Source: Chloroflexota bacterium
Lineage (GTDB): Bacteria > Chloroflexota > Limnocylindria > P2-11E
Assembly: GCA_005879975.1 (NCBI GenBank)
Contig: VBIL01000161.1
Span: forward strand, 1-39,811
DNA: 39,811 nt
Direction of reading: 5' to 3'
The position numbers and the translations under genes are program-made. The notes below the pieces were generated by a model. The model saw only the letters and a list, made by a program, of their open reading frames with translations, was not told the DNA's origin and made no database searches. Below, in pieces: positions 17,177 through 26,379 of the stretch (positions within the stretch are counted from its first letter, which is position 1; each line of letters begins with the position of its first letter).

Positions 17177-18274
17177 GAGCGCGCGCCGCCTTCCGTCCGG
17201 AGGAGAGCGAAACTTCACCGTCAAGCGTCGCGTTCGCTCGGGGGTGATCGCCCGCAGCTCGCTCTCGTCATTTCCTTCTGGGGTGATGAGGAACACGTTC
17301 CCGCCCAGCCCTCGCGCTTCGCGCTCGAGCGCCTCGGCAACCGCTCCGAGCCGCACCACGCCTCCCGCGAACCAGCGGCGCGCGTCCGGCGTATCCGCGA
17401 GCGAGCGCGCGATGTCGCCCATGGACAGCGACTCGGCGACGGCTAAGCGCCAGCCGCGCGCGAGGAGCGCGCGGCCGACCACGACGCCCAGCGTGTCGCT
17501 ATCGACGCCCCACACGTACTCGCCGAGCCGCGCGCGGATCTCGGCCTCAACGCCCGCGATCCGGGCGTCCGCCTCCTGGGCGGACGGCGCCTTATCGGCG
17601 ATTCGGACGTGAACGCCGTCGTTCTTGGCGTACGTCGCGACGGTTGGGCTCGTGGAACGCACGAGCTCGTCGAGCTTCTCCTCGACCGCGCTCTCCCCGA
17701 CGCCAAGGAGCTTCAGGGTTCGGCGCCGGAGCGCGCTTCCCTGAGCGAGCGTCGGCTCGACTTGGTCCTCCCACATCGGAGTCATCTCACGCGGCACCCC
17801 GGGCATCGCCACGATCCGTCTGCCGTCCTTCCGTACGTCCCAACCGGGCGCGGTGCCGTTGGGATTGCGGAGCGCACGCGCGGAAGGGATGAGCCAGGCC
17901 TGCTTGCGATTCCGCTCGGGCATCGGCAGGCCGCGCCCAGCAAACCACGAGCGCAGCTCTTTTTCGAGCTCCGGATCGACGGCTGGGGTCTCGCCAAGCG
18001 CGGCGGCGATCGCTTCGCGCGTCAAATCGTCCTCGGTCGGCCCGAGCCCCCCGGTCACGACCACGAGCTCGCTCCGAGCGAGCGCTCGCTCGAATGCCTC
18101 CTTGGCGCGGCCGAGATTGTCGCCGACGGTCTGCATGTGGAGGCAGTCGATTCCAAGGAGGGCGAGTCGGCCGGCGAGATAGGCGGCGTTCGTGTCAACG
18201 ATCTCGCCCAATAGGAGCTCGGTGCCAACCGAGAGGAGCTCAGCCCGTAGACGGTTGGTCGGTCGCTCTGGCAC
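17135..18274 (-). CDS. cinA: CinA-family protein, intact N-terminal domain, degenerate C-terminal NMN-deamidase-like domain
   Basis: 'AELLSVGTELLLGEIVDTNAAYLAGRLALLGI...VVVTGGLGPTEDDLTREAIA...RKQAWLIPSARALRNPNGTAPGW...VAMPGVPREMTPMW'; C-term 'LAVAESLSMGDIARSLADTPDARRWFAGGVV...' is shortened. Confidence 0.88.
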   Translation of the reverse strand: MPERPTNRLRAELLSVGTELLLGEIVDTNAAYLAGRLALLGIDCLHMQTVGDNLGRAKEAFERALARSELVVVTGGLGPTEDDLTREAIAAALGETPAVDPELEKELRSWFAGRGLPMPERNRKQAWLIPSARALRNPNGTAPGWDVRKDGRRIVAMPGVPREMTPMWEDQVEPTLAQGSALRRRTLKLLGVGESAVEEKLDELVRSTSPTVATYAKNDGVHVRIADKAPSAQEADARIAGVEAEIRARLGEYVWGVDSDTLGVVVGRALLARGWRLAVAESLSMGDIARSLADTPDARRWFAGGVVRLGAVAEALEREARGLGGNVFLITPEGNDESELRAITPERTRRLTVKFRSPPDGRRRALLGGLDLLRRALAD

Positions 18275-18335
18275 GTGACTTGCATCACTTCCCACCGCTA
18301 ACAGAGAAATCCCAACCCTTCCCTTCCTCACCACG

Positions 18336-18361
18336 AACCCCGTCCGCAAGGACGGGGTTTT
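18336..18361 (+). terminator. Terminator-like hairpin in the cinA/DUF5679 divergent intergenic region
   Basis: AACCCCGTCC-GCAA-GGACGGGGTT followed by TTGTGGCTTTATT; 10-bp stem with GNRA-type loop. Confidence 0.6.
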
Positions 18362-18433
18362 GTGGCTTTATTGGGTCGCGCGGCCCGCTGAGAGGGCTAG
18401 GGTACGCTGCGCTGAAGCGTACGGAGGTGCTTG

Positions 18434-18580
18434 TTGGCCAGTGGCTATTGCGTGAAGTGCAAAGCAACACGTGAGATCAAAGACCCGCAACAGATCACGA
18501 TGAAGAACGGTCGCCCCGCCACCCAGGGCGTATGCCCGGTGTGCGGGACCAAGATCTTCAAGATCGGCGCGTCGACCTAA
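18434..18580 (+). CDS. DUF5679-like small zinc-ribbon protein (48 aa)
   Basis: Reads (M)ASGYCVKCKATREIKDPQQITMKNGRPATQGVCPVCGTKIFKIGAST*; two CxxC pairs; GGAGG 6 nt upstream of TTG. Missing from the ORF track because of its size. Confidence 0.85.
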   Translation: MASGYCVKCKATREIKDPQQITMKNGRPATQGVCPVCGTKIFKIGAST

Positions 18581-18625
18581 GCCGGTACGAGTCCTGCGGC
18601 ATCCTCCGGGATCCGGAGGTGCGTC

Positions 18626-19066
18626 ATGAAAGTTCGCGATCTAATGACCGGTGACCCGGCCACCGTCGACTCGAATGCGACGTTGGGTGAGGTCGCCACG
18701 CTGATGAAGCAGCAAGACTGCGGTTCCATTCCCGTCGTGGCCGATGGTCGGCTCGTCGGGATCGTCACCGATCGGGACATCGTCGTCCGGGCGGTCGCCG
18801 CGGGGAAAGACCCGAAGACCCTACGCGTCACCGAGGTCATGTCGGCGGATCCGATCACCATCGGCCCGGATGAAGACGTCAAGCAGGCCGAGAAGGTCAT
18901 GGCCGATCGTCAGATCCGTCGCCTTCCCGTGGTCGAACACGGTTCGCTCGTCGGGATCCTGGTGACGGCGCAGATCGCGCGATCCGAGAACGAGAGCACG
19001 ACCGGCAAGACACTGAAGGAGATCAGCGCGCCGGCGAGCGGCAAGGGTTCGCACGCGCGCGGATGA
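18626..19066 (+). CDS. CBS-domain pair protein
   Basis: 'MKVRDLMTGDPATVDSNATLGEVATLMKQQDCGSIPVVADGRLVGIVTDRDIVVRAVA...VMSADPITIGPDEDVKQAEKVMADRQIRRLPVVEHGSLVGILV'. Confidence 0.93.
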   Translation: MKVRDLMTGDPATVDSNATLGEVATLMKQQDCGSIPVVADGRLVGIVTDRDIVVRAVAAGKDPKTLRVTEVMSADPITIGPDEDVKQAEKVMADRQIRRLPVVEHGSLVGILVTAQIARSENESTTGKTLKEISAPASGKGSHARG

Positions 19067-19127
19067 CGTCAACAATGTGGACAACCCAGGTTGGTGATGC
19101 TGCGGGCCCATCGGTACCATTTCGATG

Positions 19128-19199
19128 GGGCCAGTAGCTCAGCGGTAGAGCAGGGGACTCTTAATCCCTTGGCCGAGAGTTCGAATCTCTCCTGGCTCA
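19128..19199 (+). tRNA. tRNA-Lys(CTT)
   Basis: Cloverleaf by eye: acceptor GGGCCAG/CTGGCTC, D-arm AGCTCAGCGGTAGAGC, anticodon stem GGGGA-CTCTTAA-TCCCT, T-arm GAGAG-TTCGAAT-CTCTC; CCA not encoded. Confidence 0.95.
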
Positions 19200-19247
19200 C
19201 TAGTTTTCCGCGGAATGCCCGGGCTCGAATGAGCGTTCCCCTTCGCG

Positions 19248-19685
19248 ATGAGTGAGGAACGCCGGCCCGGGCCCTTCCGTGGTTTCAACCAATCGGTCAT
19301 CGAGGACTTTCGCGCGCACAAAGGTCAGATCAGCAAAGGGCCCTTCACCGGCCGCTCGCTTCTGCTCCTGACGACAAAGGGCCGGAGGAGCGGCGCGGAG
19401 CGCACGAACCCGCTCGCATATACGCGCGATGGCGACCGCTACATCGTGGTCGCGTCCAAAGGCGGCGCGCCGACGAACCCGGACTGGTATCGGAACCTGC
19501 GCGCCCAACCGCGCGTCTCCGTCGAGGTCGGGCCGGAGCGCTTCGAAGCCCAGGCATCCGTCGCGAAGGGCGGCGAGCGGCGGCGGCTCTACGACGCCCA
19601 TGCCTCGCGGATGCCGGCCTTCAAGGAATACGAACAAAGGACCAGCCGCGAGATCCCGGTAGTCGTCCTCGAACGGGCGGGCTGA
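19248..19685 (+). CDS. Nitroreductase/deazaflavin (F420)-dependent oxidoreductase family protein
   Basis: 'FTGRSLLLLTTKGRRSGAERTNPLAYTRDGDRYIVVASKGGAPTNPDWYRNLRAQPRVSVEVG'. Confidence 0.88.
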   Translation: MSEERRPGPFRGFNQSVIEDFRAHKGQISKGPFTGRSLLLLTTKGRRSGAERTNPLAYTRDGDRYIVVASKGGAPTNPDWYRNLRAQPRVSVEVGPERFEAQASVAKGGERRRLYDAHASRMPAFKEYEQRTSREIPVVVLERAG

Positions 19686-19728
19686 CCCGCCGCATCCGAG
19701 CGCGCGCCCTGCGCGTATTTTCTGGAAG

Positions 19729-20502
19729 TTGAGCAAGCGCCGGTTGGTCCTGGTGGCCCTTCTCGGGGCGATCGTCATGGGCGTGGCGATCCTTGTCGTC
19801 GCGCTGCCGTTCGCGCTGGTCCACCGGCAAGATCTTCCCCTCGAGCGGGCGTACGGCGACGCCGCGGTCTCAGTCATCTCACGGCTTCTCGGCGGCGATG
19901 CCAGCAATCCGCGCGGCAACGATCCCCGGGCTCTTTCCGCGGGACGCGCCGCCTACACCGGATCCTGTGCCGTCTGCCACGGCGCGAAAGGCGACGGCCG
20001 CGGCGTTTTCGGCCCGACGACATATCCCGACGCGACCGACCTCACCGCCGACGCCGCGAAACGCAAGACCGACGCGCAGCTCTTCTGGATCATCAAGAAC
20101 GGTCTCGGTTTCACCGCGATGCCTGCGTTCAGCGACGCGTACAAGGATGAAGACATCTGGGCGATGGTCGCCTACGTCCGTGCGCTGCAGCGCGGTGACG
20201 CCAGCACGATCACGATTCCCGCGCCCACGCAAGCCCAGCTCCTGCTTGCGGATCCGCGAGGCGATCGGATGGCGCGCGGCGCTGCGGTCTATTTCGCGCA
20301 GGGTTGCCATCTCTGCCACGGGCCCGAGGGCGACGCGCCGGGCGATCTCTCTATCCGCGGACGGATCGAGACCGAGATCGTGCGCAAGGGAGACGATCGA
20401 GGCATGCCGTCATATGGGAAGGATCGCATCAGCGACGCGGAGCTGACAGACCTCGAGGTCTACCTGCTTCGCTTCGCGGCGATTCCCTCTAGCCCGGACT
20501 GA
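19729..20502 (+). CDS. Membrane-anchored diheme c-type cytochrome
   Basis: N-terminal TM helix; two haem motifs 'CAVCHGAKGDGRG' and 'CHLCHGPEGDAPG'. Confidence 0.88.
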   Translation: MSKRRLVLVALLGAIVMGVAILVVALPFALVHRQDLPLERAYGDAAVSVISRLLGGDASNPRGNDPRALSAGRAAYTGSCAVCHGAKGDGRGVFGPTTYPDATDLTADAAKRKTDAQLFWIIKNGLGFTAMPAFSDAYKDEDIWAMVAYVRALQRGDASTITIPAPTQAQLLLADPRGDRMARGAAVYFAQGCHLCHGPEGDAPGDLSIRGRIETEIVRKGDDRGMPSYGKDRISDAELTDLEVYLLRFAAIPSSPD

Positions 20503-21656
20503 GCGCGCAGCAGCGCGAGCGGATAGATCGTGCCGCGCCATCGCACGCCGCGCGTCTCCGCGAGGTAAACCGAGCGGGCTATCGCATAGGCGAAGCACAG
20601 CGCCGAGAACGGCAGAAGGGCGACGAGCACGATGGCGCTCGGGGTCAGCGGGCCCATCGATTGGCGATACGTTTCGGCCAAGCCGACGAAGAGGCAGGCG
20701 ACCACCCCGACGAGGAGGATCCGGTCGATGCCGTCCAGAGCGAAGATACCGAAAAAAGGCCAGACCATCGTCGCCGCGATAAAGAAGAGCACCGCCAGCG
20801 AATCGAGGACGCGGTACTCCAGGCTCGCGTACAGGCTCTTCTCGAGGCCGGCGAGCGCGGCGTGGAGCGAGGGATACCACTCGACGGCGAGGACCTCCAT
20901 CCCGTTCGCCACGCGCTGCTTGAAGCCGAAACCGCGGATCCGCCGCCCGAGACGAATGTCGTCGTCCGGGCGCAGTGAGAGCGCTCGCATGGTCCCGATG
21001 CGCTCGTAGGCATCGCGCCGCACGAGGTTGAACGCGCCGATGCCGACGCCGCGCTTGCTGTTGGGGTCGTTCGCGAGGTACGCGCCCCAGAGCGTGATGA
21101 AGGCGTAGCCGAAGAACGCGACGAAGGCGCGAAGAACAACGCCGTGCGCGATGAGGCGCGGCGCGAGCGTCAGATGGTCGAGGTTCTGCTGCAACGCGTA
21201 TCCCACCGCGCGACGGAGTGCACCCGGCGCGAAGACCACGTCCGCGTCCGTGAAGAGCAACCACTCGCCCATCGCCCGGTCGGCTCCGCGCCAGAGCGCA
21301 TGGTTCTTCCCGAGCCAGCCCGCGGGAAGATCGTCGACGCGGAGCACGACGAGACGCGACTCGCGCGCCGCGACCTCGCGCAGCACATCACCGGTGCGAT
21401 CAGCGGAGCGATCGTCCACCGCGATCACCTCGAGATCCGGATAGTCCTGGGCGAGCAGTGATCCGAGCGCCCGGCCGATGGATGCGGCCTCGTCCCGCGC
21501 GGGCACGACGATCGAAAGGCGCGGCAGGACGACGCCCGCGCGAGCCGGAGGCAATCGCGGGATCGCGTTCCGATGACGAACGAGCAACACGAACGGGACA
21601 GCGACCGCAAGGAAAACGAACGTGTCAAAGACCGTGACGGCGATCGGGGTCGTCAT
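20460..21656 (-). CDS. Glycosyltransferase family 2 membrane protein
   Basis: 'PRLSIVVPARDEAASIGRALGSLLAQDYPDLEVIAVDDRSADRTGDVL...WLLFTDADVVFAPGALRRAV'; C-terminal TM helices. Confidence 0.9.
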   Translation of the reverse strand: MTTPIAVTVFDTFVFLAVAVPFVLLVRHRNAIPRLPPARAGVVLPRLSIVVPARDEAASIGRALGSLLAQDYPDLEVIAVDDRSADRTGDVLREVAARESRLVVLRVDDLPAGWLGKNHALWRGADRAMGEWLLFTDADVVFAPGALRRAVGYALQQNLDHLTLAPRLIAHGVVLRAFVAFFGYAFITLWGAYLANDPNSKRGVGIGAFNLVRRDAYERIGTMRALSLRPDDDIRLGRRIRGFGFKQRVANGMEVLAVEWYPSLHAALAGLEKSLYASLEYRVLDSLAVLFFIAATMVWPFFGIFALDGIDRILLVGVVACLFVGLAETYRQSMGPLTPSAIVLVALLPFSALCFAYAIARSVYLAETRGVRWRGTIYPLALLRAQSGLEGIAAKRSR

Positions 21657-21676
21657 AAGGTCACGCTACTCACGCG

Positions 21677-23857
21677 GTGGTGGTAGCGCGAATGGGGGAG
21701 TTCGCGCGAATCTCCCCCGTTCGCGTCCCCCGCGCGGGCACGCTCCGGTACGTTCTCGCGGCTTTCAGAGTGCCTCCCTTGGCACCTAGCCTTTTGGGAG
21801 TGATTCCCGCTAGGGTCCGTGCCGTGTTCGCGCGCCGGTCGTCGCGCTCGTACCTCGCCGCTCTCATCGGCGCGGTCCTCGTGTATGTCGCCGAGCAGTT
21901 CGTGCCAGATGCCTATGCGCGCGGCGCCCTCGCGGACCTGGCGTGGACCGGTGCCGCGCTCGCCTCGGTTGTCGGCACGACGCATGCGGTCCGCTGGGCC
22001 AAGCGCGACGACCGTCTGGCGTGGCTCTGCTTCCTGGGCGGGTCGATCGCTTGGCTTCTTAGTCAGCTGGCGCGGGATGCGTTTGAGGTCGGCCGCGCGA
22101 CTTTCCTCCTACACCCCTGGATGGACGTGGGCTTCCTCGCGGCTGCGCCGATCTGGACCATCAGTCTGGTGCTGCTGCTCCGTCGGTACGGCCAGCGCCT
22201 CGCGCTCTACGCACTCGTGCTCGACGTCGGAGCGGTGGTCCTCACGCTCGGGGCAGGCGTGCTCGTGTACCTGTCGAGCCTGGTCCTGGACGTCGCCCAG
22301 GACGATCCGGTCTTCGCGGCAGGCGCTGTCCTCTTTCCGCTCCTCTATGTGGCGGCAACGGGCGCGGCGCTCTCGGTCGTATGGGGCATGCCGGCGAACG
22401 AACCGCGCGCCGCGGTCACATCGCTCTTCCTGGGCCTCGGCCTCAATGCCCTGGCCTTCAGTCTGTATCTGCCGGCGTACCTCTCGTCGACCTTCGTCGC
22501 AGGCACGCCGCTCGATCCGCTTTGGATCCTCGGAATGGCCGCCATCGGCATCGCTGGAGCGCAGTGGGTCGAGGAGCGAGAGGCCAAGGCCGCGTCGGCG
22601 ATGTCGTCTTCGGCCATCCACTTCTCGCGAATGCTGCTTCCTGGGCTGGTCGCGGCGGCGAGCGCGTTCCTGCTGGTCTACACGGACGTACGCGCGCTGC
22701 CCCGTCCGATCGCGGATCTCATCGACGGCGCGATCGCGGTCGCCGTCCTCGTGCTGGCGATACGCGCGGGCCTCGCGCTCTACGCCAACTGGCGCCTCGG
22801 CGAGCTCGAGCGGCGGCGCGCCGAACAGATGGCGGCGCTCTATGACGTGGGACTCGCGACCGCTGGAGAGCTCTCACTCGATGACCTGGCGGCGCTCATC
22901 GCACGGGAAGCGACGGCACTGACGCGAACCGATGGGGCGATGGTCTCCCTCGCCGAGCGGGCGCGCGGGCTGATCGTCCGCGCGCAGCACAACGCGCCCG
23001 CGCTAGGCCTGCGCGTGTCGGTCGGCGAGGCCCTTCGCGGGATCGCGCTCGAGGCGGTCCGCACACGGGATCTCGTGGTCGCCGCCGACTACCGCACGCA
23101 TCCCGACAGCAACCCGTTGTTGCATGGCCTGATCGCCTCGGCGATCGCTGCGCCGTTCATCGCTCGTGGCGAGATCGTGGGGACGCTCACCGCCTACTCG
23201 CGCCAGCGGCGGGTGTTCTCCGAGGAGACCTGCCGGTTGCTCCGCCTCTATGCCGCGCAGGCCGCGATCGCCATCGTCAACGCCGACTTGGTGACCGAAA
23301 CGCGGCGGCTCGCCCGCGACGACGACCTCACCGGCGTGTTGAACCGGCGCAGCCTCATGGAGCGTCTGGGCTCCGAGGTGGCGGAGGCTGCTCGGCATGG
23401 TGACATCTTCGGCGTCGTGCTGTGCGATGTCGACGGGCTCAAGGCGGTGAACGACTCGGCCGGCCACCTGATCGGGAACGATGTCCTGAAGACCGTGGCA
23501 CGGGCGATGCGCGAGTCGTCGCGGGTGGAGGACGTCATCGCCCGCTTCGGCGGCGACGAGTTCGTGATCCTCCTTCCACGCACCGGGCCTCTTCCCGCAC
23601 AGGCGCTTGTCGGCCGCGTTGCGGCGCGTCTCCGCGAGGAGCACTACACCTGGGCCGGGCGGGACAATCCGCTGCCCCGCGTCTCATTCGGCATCGCCTG
23701 GTTCCCCGAGGACGGCCGCGACGCCGATGCGCTGCTGGGAGCTGCGGATGCTCGCATGTACGAAGACAAGGTGCGCGCGCGAACTCTGCGTCAGAGCGAT
23801 GCGGCGGAGGCCGACCAGGCCGGTCCGGCTGCGCTCGGTGTCTCCGTAAGCGGTTAG
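21677..23857 (+). CDS. Membrane GAF-GGDEF diguanylate cyclase
   Basis: Multiple N-terminal TM helices, GAF region, GGDEF 'DVIARFGGDEFVILLPRTG' with RxxD I-site (RVED) 5 residues upstream. Start uncertain; in-frame GTG at 21824 would leave the inverted repeat in the 5' UTR. Confidence 0.9.
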   Translation: MVVARMGEFARISPVRVPRAGTLRYVLAAFRVPPLAPSLLGVIPARVRAVFARRSSRSYLAALIGAVLVYVAEQFVPDAYARGALADLAWTGAALASVVGTTHAVRWAKRDDRLAWLCFLGGSIAWLLSQLARDAFEVGRATFLLHPWMDVGFLAAAPIWTISLVLLLRRYGQRLALYALVLDVGAVVLTLGAGVLVYLSSLVLDVAQDDPVFAAGAVLFPLLYVAATGAALSVVWGMPANEPRAAVTSLFLGLGLNALAFSLYLPAYLSSTFVAGTPLDPLWILGMAAIGIAGAQWVEEREAKAASAMSSSAIHFSRMLLPGLVAAASAFLLVYTDVRALPRPIADLIDGAIAVAVLVLAIRAGLALYANWRLGELERRRAEQMAALYDVGLATAGELSLDDLAALIAREATALTRTDGAMVSLAERARGLIVRAQHNAPALGLRVSVGEALRGIALEAVRTRDLVVAADYRTHPDSNPLLHGLIASAIAAPFIARGEIVGTLTAYSRQRRVFSEETCRLLRLYAAQAAIAIVNADLVTETRRLARDDDLTGVLNRRSLMERLGSEVAEAARHGDIFGVVLCDVDGLKAVNDSAGHLIGNDVLKTVARAMRESSRVEDVIARFGGDEFVILLPRTGPLPAQALVGRVAARLREEHYTWAGRDNPLPRVSFGIAWFPEDGRDADALLGAADARMYEDKVRARTLRQSDAAEADQAGPAALGVSVSG
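21686..21726. repeat. Long inverted repeat in the GT2/GGDEF divergent region
   Basis: GCGCGAATGGGGGAG (21686-21700) / CTCCCCCGTTCGCGT (21712-21726), 15 pairs (two G-U); 11-nt loop TTCGCGCGAAT contains the palindrome TTCGCGCGAA. Confidence 0.75.
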
Positions 23858-23893
23858 GCTTTTCCCTCAAGCGCTGCGACGAGGGGGGAAGCC

Positions 23894-24058
23894 GTGCCGA
23901 AGTGTCCCGAGTGCGACGCCGACGTCACCGTCGGATCCGACGCCGTGAAAGGGGAGATCGTGTCGTGCCCCGACTGCGGCGCCGAGCTCGAGGTGAAGGA
24001 GACCGCGCCGCTCGCGCTCGCGCTGGCTCCCGAAGCGGAAGAGGACTGGGGTGAATAG
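23894..24058 (+). CDS. lysW: LysW amino-group carrier protein (54 aa)
   Basis: Reads [54 protein letters not shown]; two CxxC pairs and the diagnostic C-terminal EDWGE. Missing from the ORF track. Confidence 0.96.
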   Translation: MPKCPECDADVTVGSDAVKGEIVSCPDCGAELEVKETAPLALALAPEAEEDWGE

Positions 24059-24932
24059 CCTTCGGGGGACTCCGCCCCCCGGCCCCCGGGTCGGCGTTCT
24101 TTTGTCTCGCGTTCGCGTGGAGGAGAAGCTCCTCCTCGCCGAGCTCGAGTCGCGACGCGTCGAAACGAAGATCATCGACGACCGCGAGCTGGTCCTTGCG
24201 CTGGAGCGCAAGCCAGACCTTGGCGTCGACGTGATCCTCGAGCGCTGCATCCAGCACGGCACCGCGCTCTACGCACTCTCCGTCCTGGACACCTGGGGCG
24301 TGCCGACTGTGAACCGGTATGAGGTCGCCGAGATTTGCGGAAACAAGCTGCTCACGACCATGCGCCTCATCCGCGATTCGGTCCCGAGCCCGCGCACGCG
24401 GGTGGCGTTCACGCCCGAGTCCGCGCTCACGGCGATAGAGGAGCTCGGCTATCCGGTCGTCTTGAAGCCACTCATCGGCTCCTGGGGCCGGCTCATCTCG
24501 AAGGTCAACGATCGCGAGGCGGCCGAGGCCATCGTCGAGCACAAGGACGTCCTCGGCACCTACCTGCACTCCATCTATTACATCCAGGAATACGTGCCCA
24601 AGCCCGGCCGCGACATCCGGGCGTTCGTCGTTGGCGACGAGACGATCTGCGCGATCTACCGGTACTCCGACCACTGGATCACGAACACCGCACGCGGCGG
24701 CCGCGCCGAGAACTGCCCCGTCACACCGCAGTTGGCGGAGCTGTGCGTACGGGCCGCCCGCGCGGTCGGCGGAGGGGTCGTCGCAGTCGACGTCCTCGAA
24801 GGACCGGAAGGAATGCTCGTCAACGAGGTGAACTACACGATGGAGTTCCGCAACTCGATCGACACGACCGGCGTGAACATCCCCGCGAAGGTCATCGACT
24901 ACGTGCTTGAGGTGGCCAGGGCGGCCAGGTGA
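24051..24932 (+). CDS. lysX: Alpha-aminoadipate (or glutamate)--LysW ligase, ATP-grasp
   Basis: '[20 protein letters not shown]', '[21 protein letters not shown]', '[20 protein letters not shown]', '[25 protein letters not shown]'; overlaps lysW by 8 nt. Confidence 0.95.
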   Translation: MNSLRGTPPPGPRVGVLLSRVRVEEKLLLAELESRRVETKIIDDRELVLALERKPDLGVDVILERCIQHGTALYALSVLDTWGVPTVNRYEVAEICGNKLLTTMRLIRDSVPSPRTRVAFTPESALTAIEELGYPVVLKPLIGSWGRLISKVNDREAAEAIVEHKDVLGTYLHSIYYIQEYVPKPGRDIRAFVVGDETICAIYRYSDHWITNTARGGRAENCPVTPQLAELCVRAARAVGGGVVAVDVLEGPEGMLVNEVNYTMEFRNSIDTTGVNIPAKVIDYVLEVARAAR

Positions 24933-25963
24933 AAGCCGGCGTGATCGGCGCCGCGGGCTACGCCGGCGGCGAGCTGCTGCGGTTACTGCTCGGGCATCCG
25001 GAGGTACGGGAGGTCGTCGCCGGAAGCGAGTCCCTGGCCGGCAAGCCGGTCAGCACTGCGCATCCGAACCTCCGCAAGCGCACGAGTCTCTCGTTCGTCC
25101 ACTACGAGGACGTCGGAAAGTGCGACGTGCTCTTCCTGGCGCTCCCGAACGGAGCGCACCGTGCCCACGAATTCGACGATCGTGCGGCGGTGTTGATCGA
25201 TCTCTCGAGCGACCACCGCCTTCGCGATCCCGGGGACTACGACCGCTGGTACGGCTCGCCCCACCCGCAGCCCGACCGGCTTGACCGATTCGTGTACGGC
25301 ATCCCGGAGCTTCACCGCCACAAGCTCAAGGCCGCGAAACGGATCACAGGCGCCGGCTGCAATGCGACGGCCTCGATCCTTGCGCTACTCCCGCTCTTCC
25401 AGGCGGATGTCGTCGACCGCGCGCGGCCCGTTGTCATCGAGTGCAAGGTCGGGTCCAGCGAGGGTGGGCGAGAGCCGAGCGAGGACAGCCACCATCCCGA
25501 GCGATCGGGCGTGGTGCGCTCCTTCCGGCCCGTAGGCCACCGGCATACCGCGGAGATCGAACAGGAGCTGCGGCTCGCCGGAGATGCGGTGCGCGTGGAC
25601 CTGTCTGTGACCTCGGTCGAGCTCGTGCGGGGAGTCCTCGCGACGGCCCATGTGTACATCCGCAGCGCGCTCGACGAGAAGGCGGTCTGGAAGATCTATC
25701 GGGAGTCGTACGGATCTGAGCCTTTCGTGCGGATCGTGAAGGACCGCGCCGGGATCTATCGCTATCCCGAGCCGAAGCTTCTCGCCGGCACGAACTTCGC
25801 CGACGTGGGGTTCGCGGTGGACCTCCGGGCCAACCGGGTCGTGGCACTGTGCGCGATCGACAACCTCGTGAAGGGCGCGGCCGGGAACGGCGTGCAGGCC
25901 ATGAATGTCGCGCTCGGCTTCCCGGAAACCGCCGGGCTCGAATTCGTCGGGCTCCATCCGTGA
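24929..25963 (+). CDS. lysY: LysW-aminoadipyl/glutamyl phosphate reductase (ArgC/LysY family)
   Basis: '[24 protein letters not shown]', '[21 protein letters not shown]', '[12 protein letters not shown]'; GTGA overlap with lysX. Confidence 0.93.
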   Translation: MKAGVIGAAGYAGGELLRLLLGHPEVREVVAGSESLAGKPVSTAHPNLRKRTSLSFVHYEDVGKCDVLFLALPNGAHRAHEFDDRAAVLIDLSSDHRLRDPGDYDRWYGSPHPQPDRLDRFVYGIPELHRHKLKAAKRITGAGCNATASILALLPLFQADVVDRARPVVIECKVGSSEGGREPSEDSHHPERSGVVRSFRPVGHRHTAEIEQELRLAGDAVRVDLSVTSVELVRGVLATAHVYIRSALDEKAVWKIYRESYGSEPFVRIVKDRAGIYRYPEPKLLAGTNFADVGFAVDLRANRVVALCAIDNLVKGAAGNGVQAMNVALGFPETAGLEFVGLHP

Positions 25964-26334
25964 AAGCCGTCGGACGCATCGGCTGGATCCAGATCGACTG
26001 CCCCGATCCTGAGCGTCTCGCGGCGTTCTGGTCAGAAGTGCTCGGCGTGGAGATCGACAGCCGACTGGGGTCGCCGCCACAGTTCGTGAACCTGGCACGC
26101 CAGTCTCCGGATGCGCCGCACGTGTCCTTTCAGCGCGTGCCCGAGCCGAAGGCCGTCAAGAACCGCGTGCATCTTGATCTGGTCGTCGATGACGTGAACG
26201 CCGCCACCTCCCGGATCGAGTCACTGGGCGGACGGCGACGAAGACCCGAGGCCGACTTCATGGAGTACGGCTACTCGTGGCGAACGATGGCGGATCCCGA
26301 AGGGAACGAGTTTTGCCTCATCTACGGGGGATAG
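25960..26334 (+). CDS. VOC/glyoxalase-like protein embedded in the LysW operon
   Basis: '[33 protein letters not shown]...NRVHLDLVVDDVNAATSRIESLGGRR...MADPEGNEFCLIYGG'; GTGA overlap with lysY. Confidence 0.88.
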   Translation: MKAVGRIGWIQIDCPDPERLAAFWSEVLGVEIDSRLGSPPQFVNLARQSPDAPHVSFQRVPEPKAVKNRVHLDLVVDDVNAATSRIESLGGRRRRPEADFMEYGYSWRTMADPEGNEFCLIYGG

Positions 26335-26379
26335 CGGATCGCGACACGAGACATGGCCGTTCTCTAGGCTGAACGCGAA

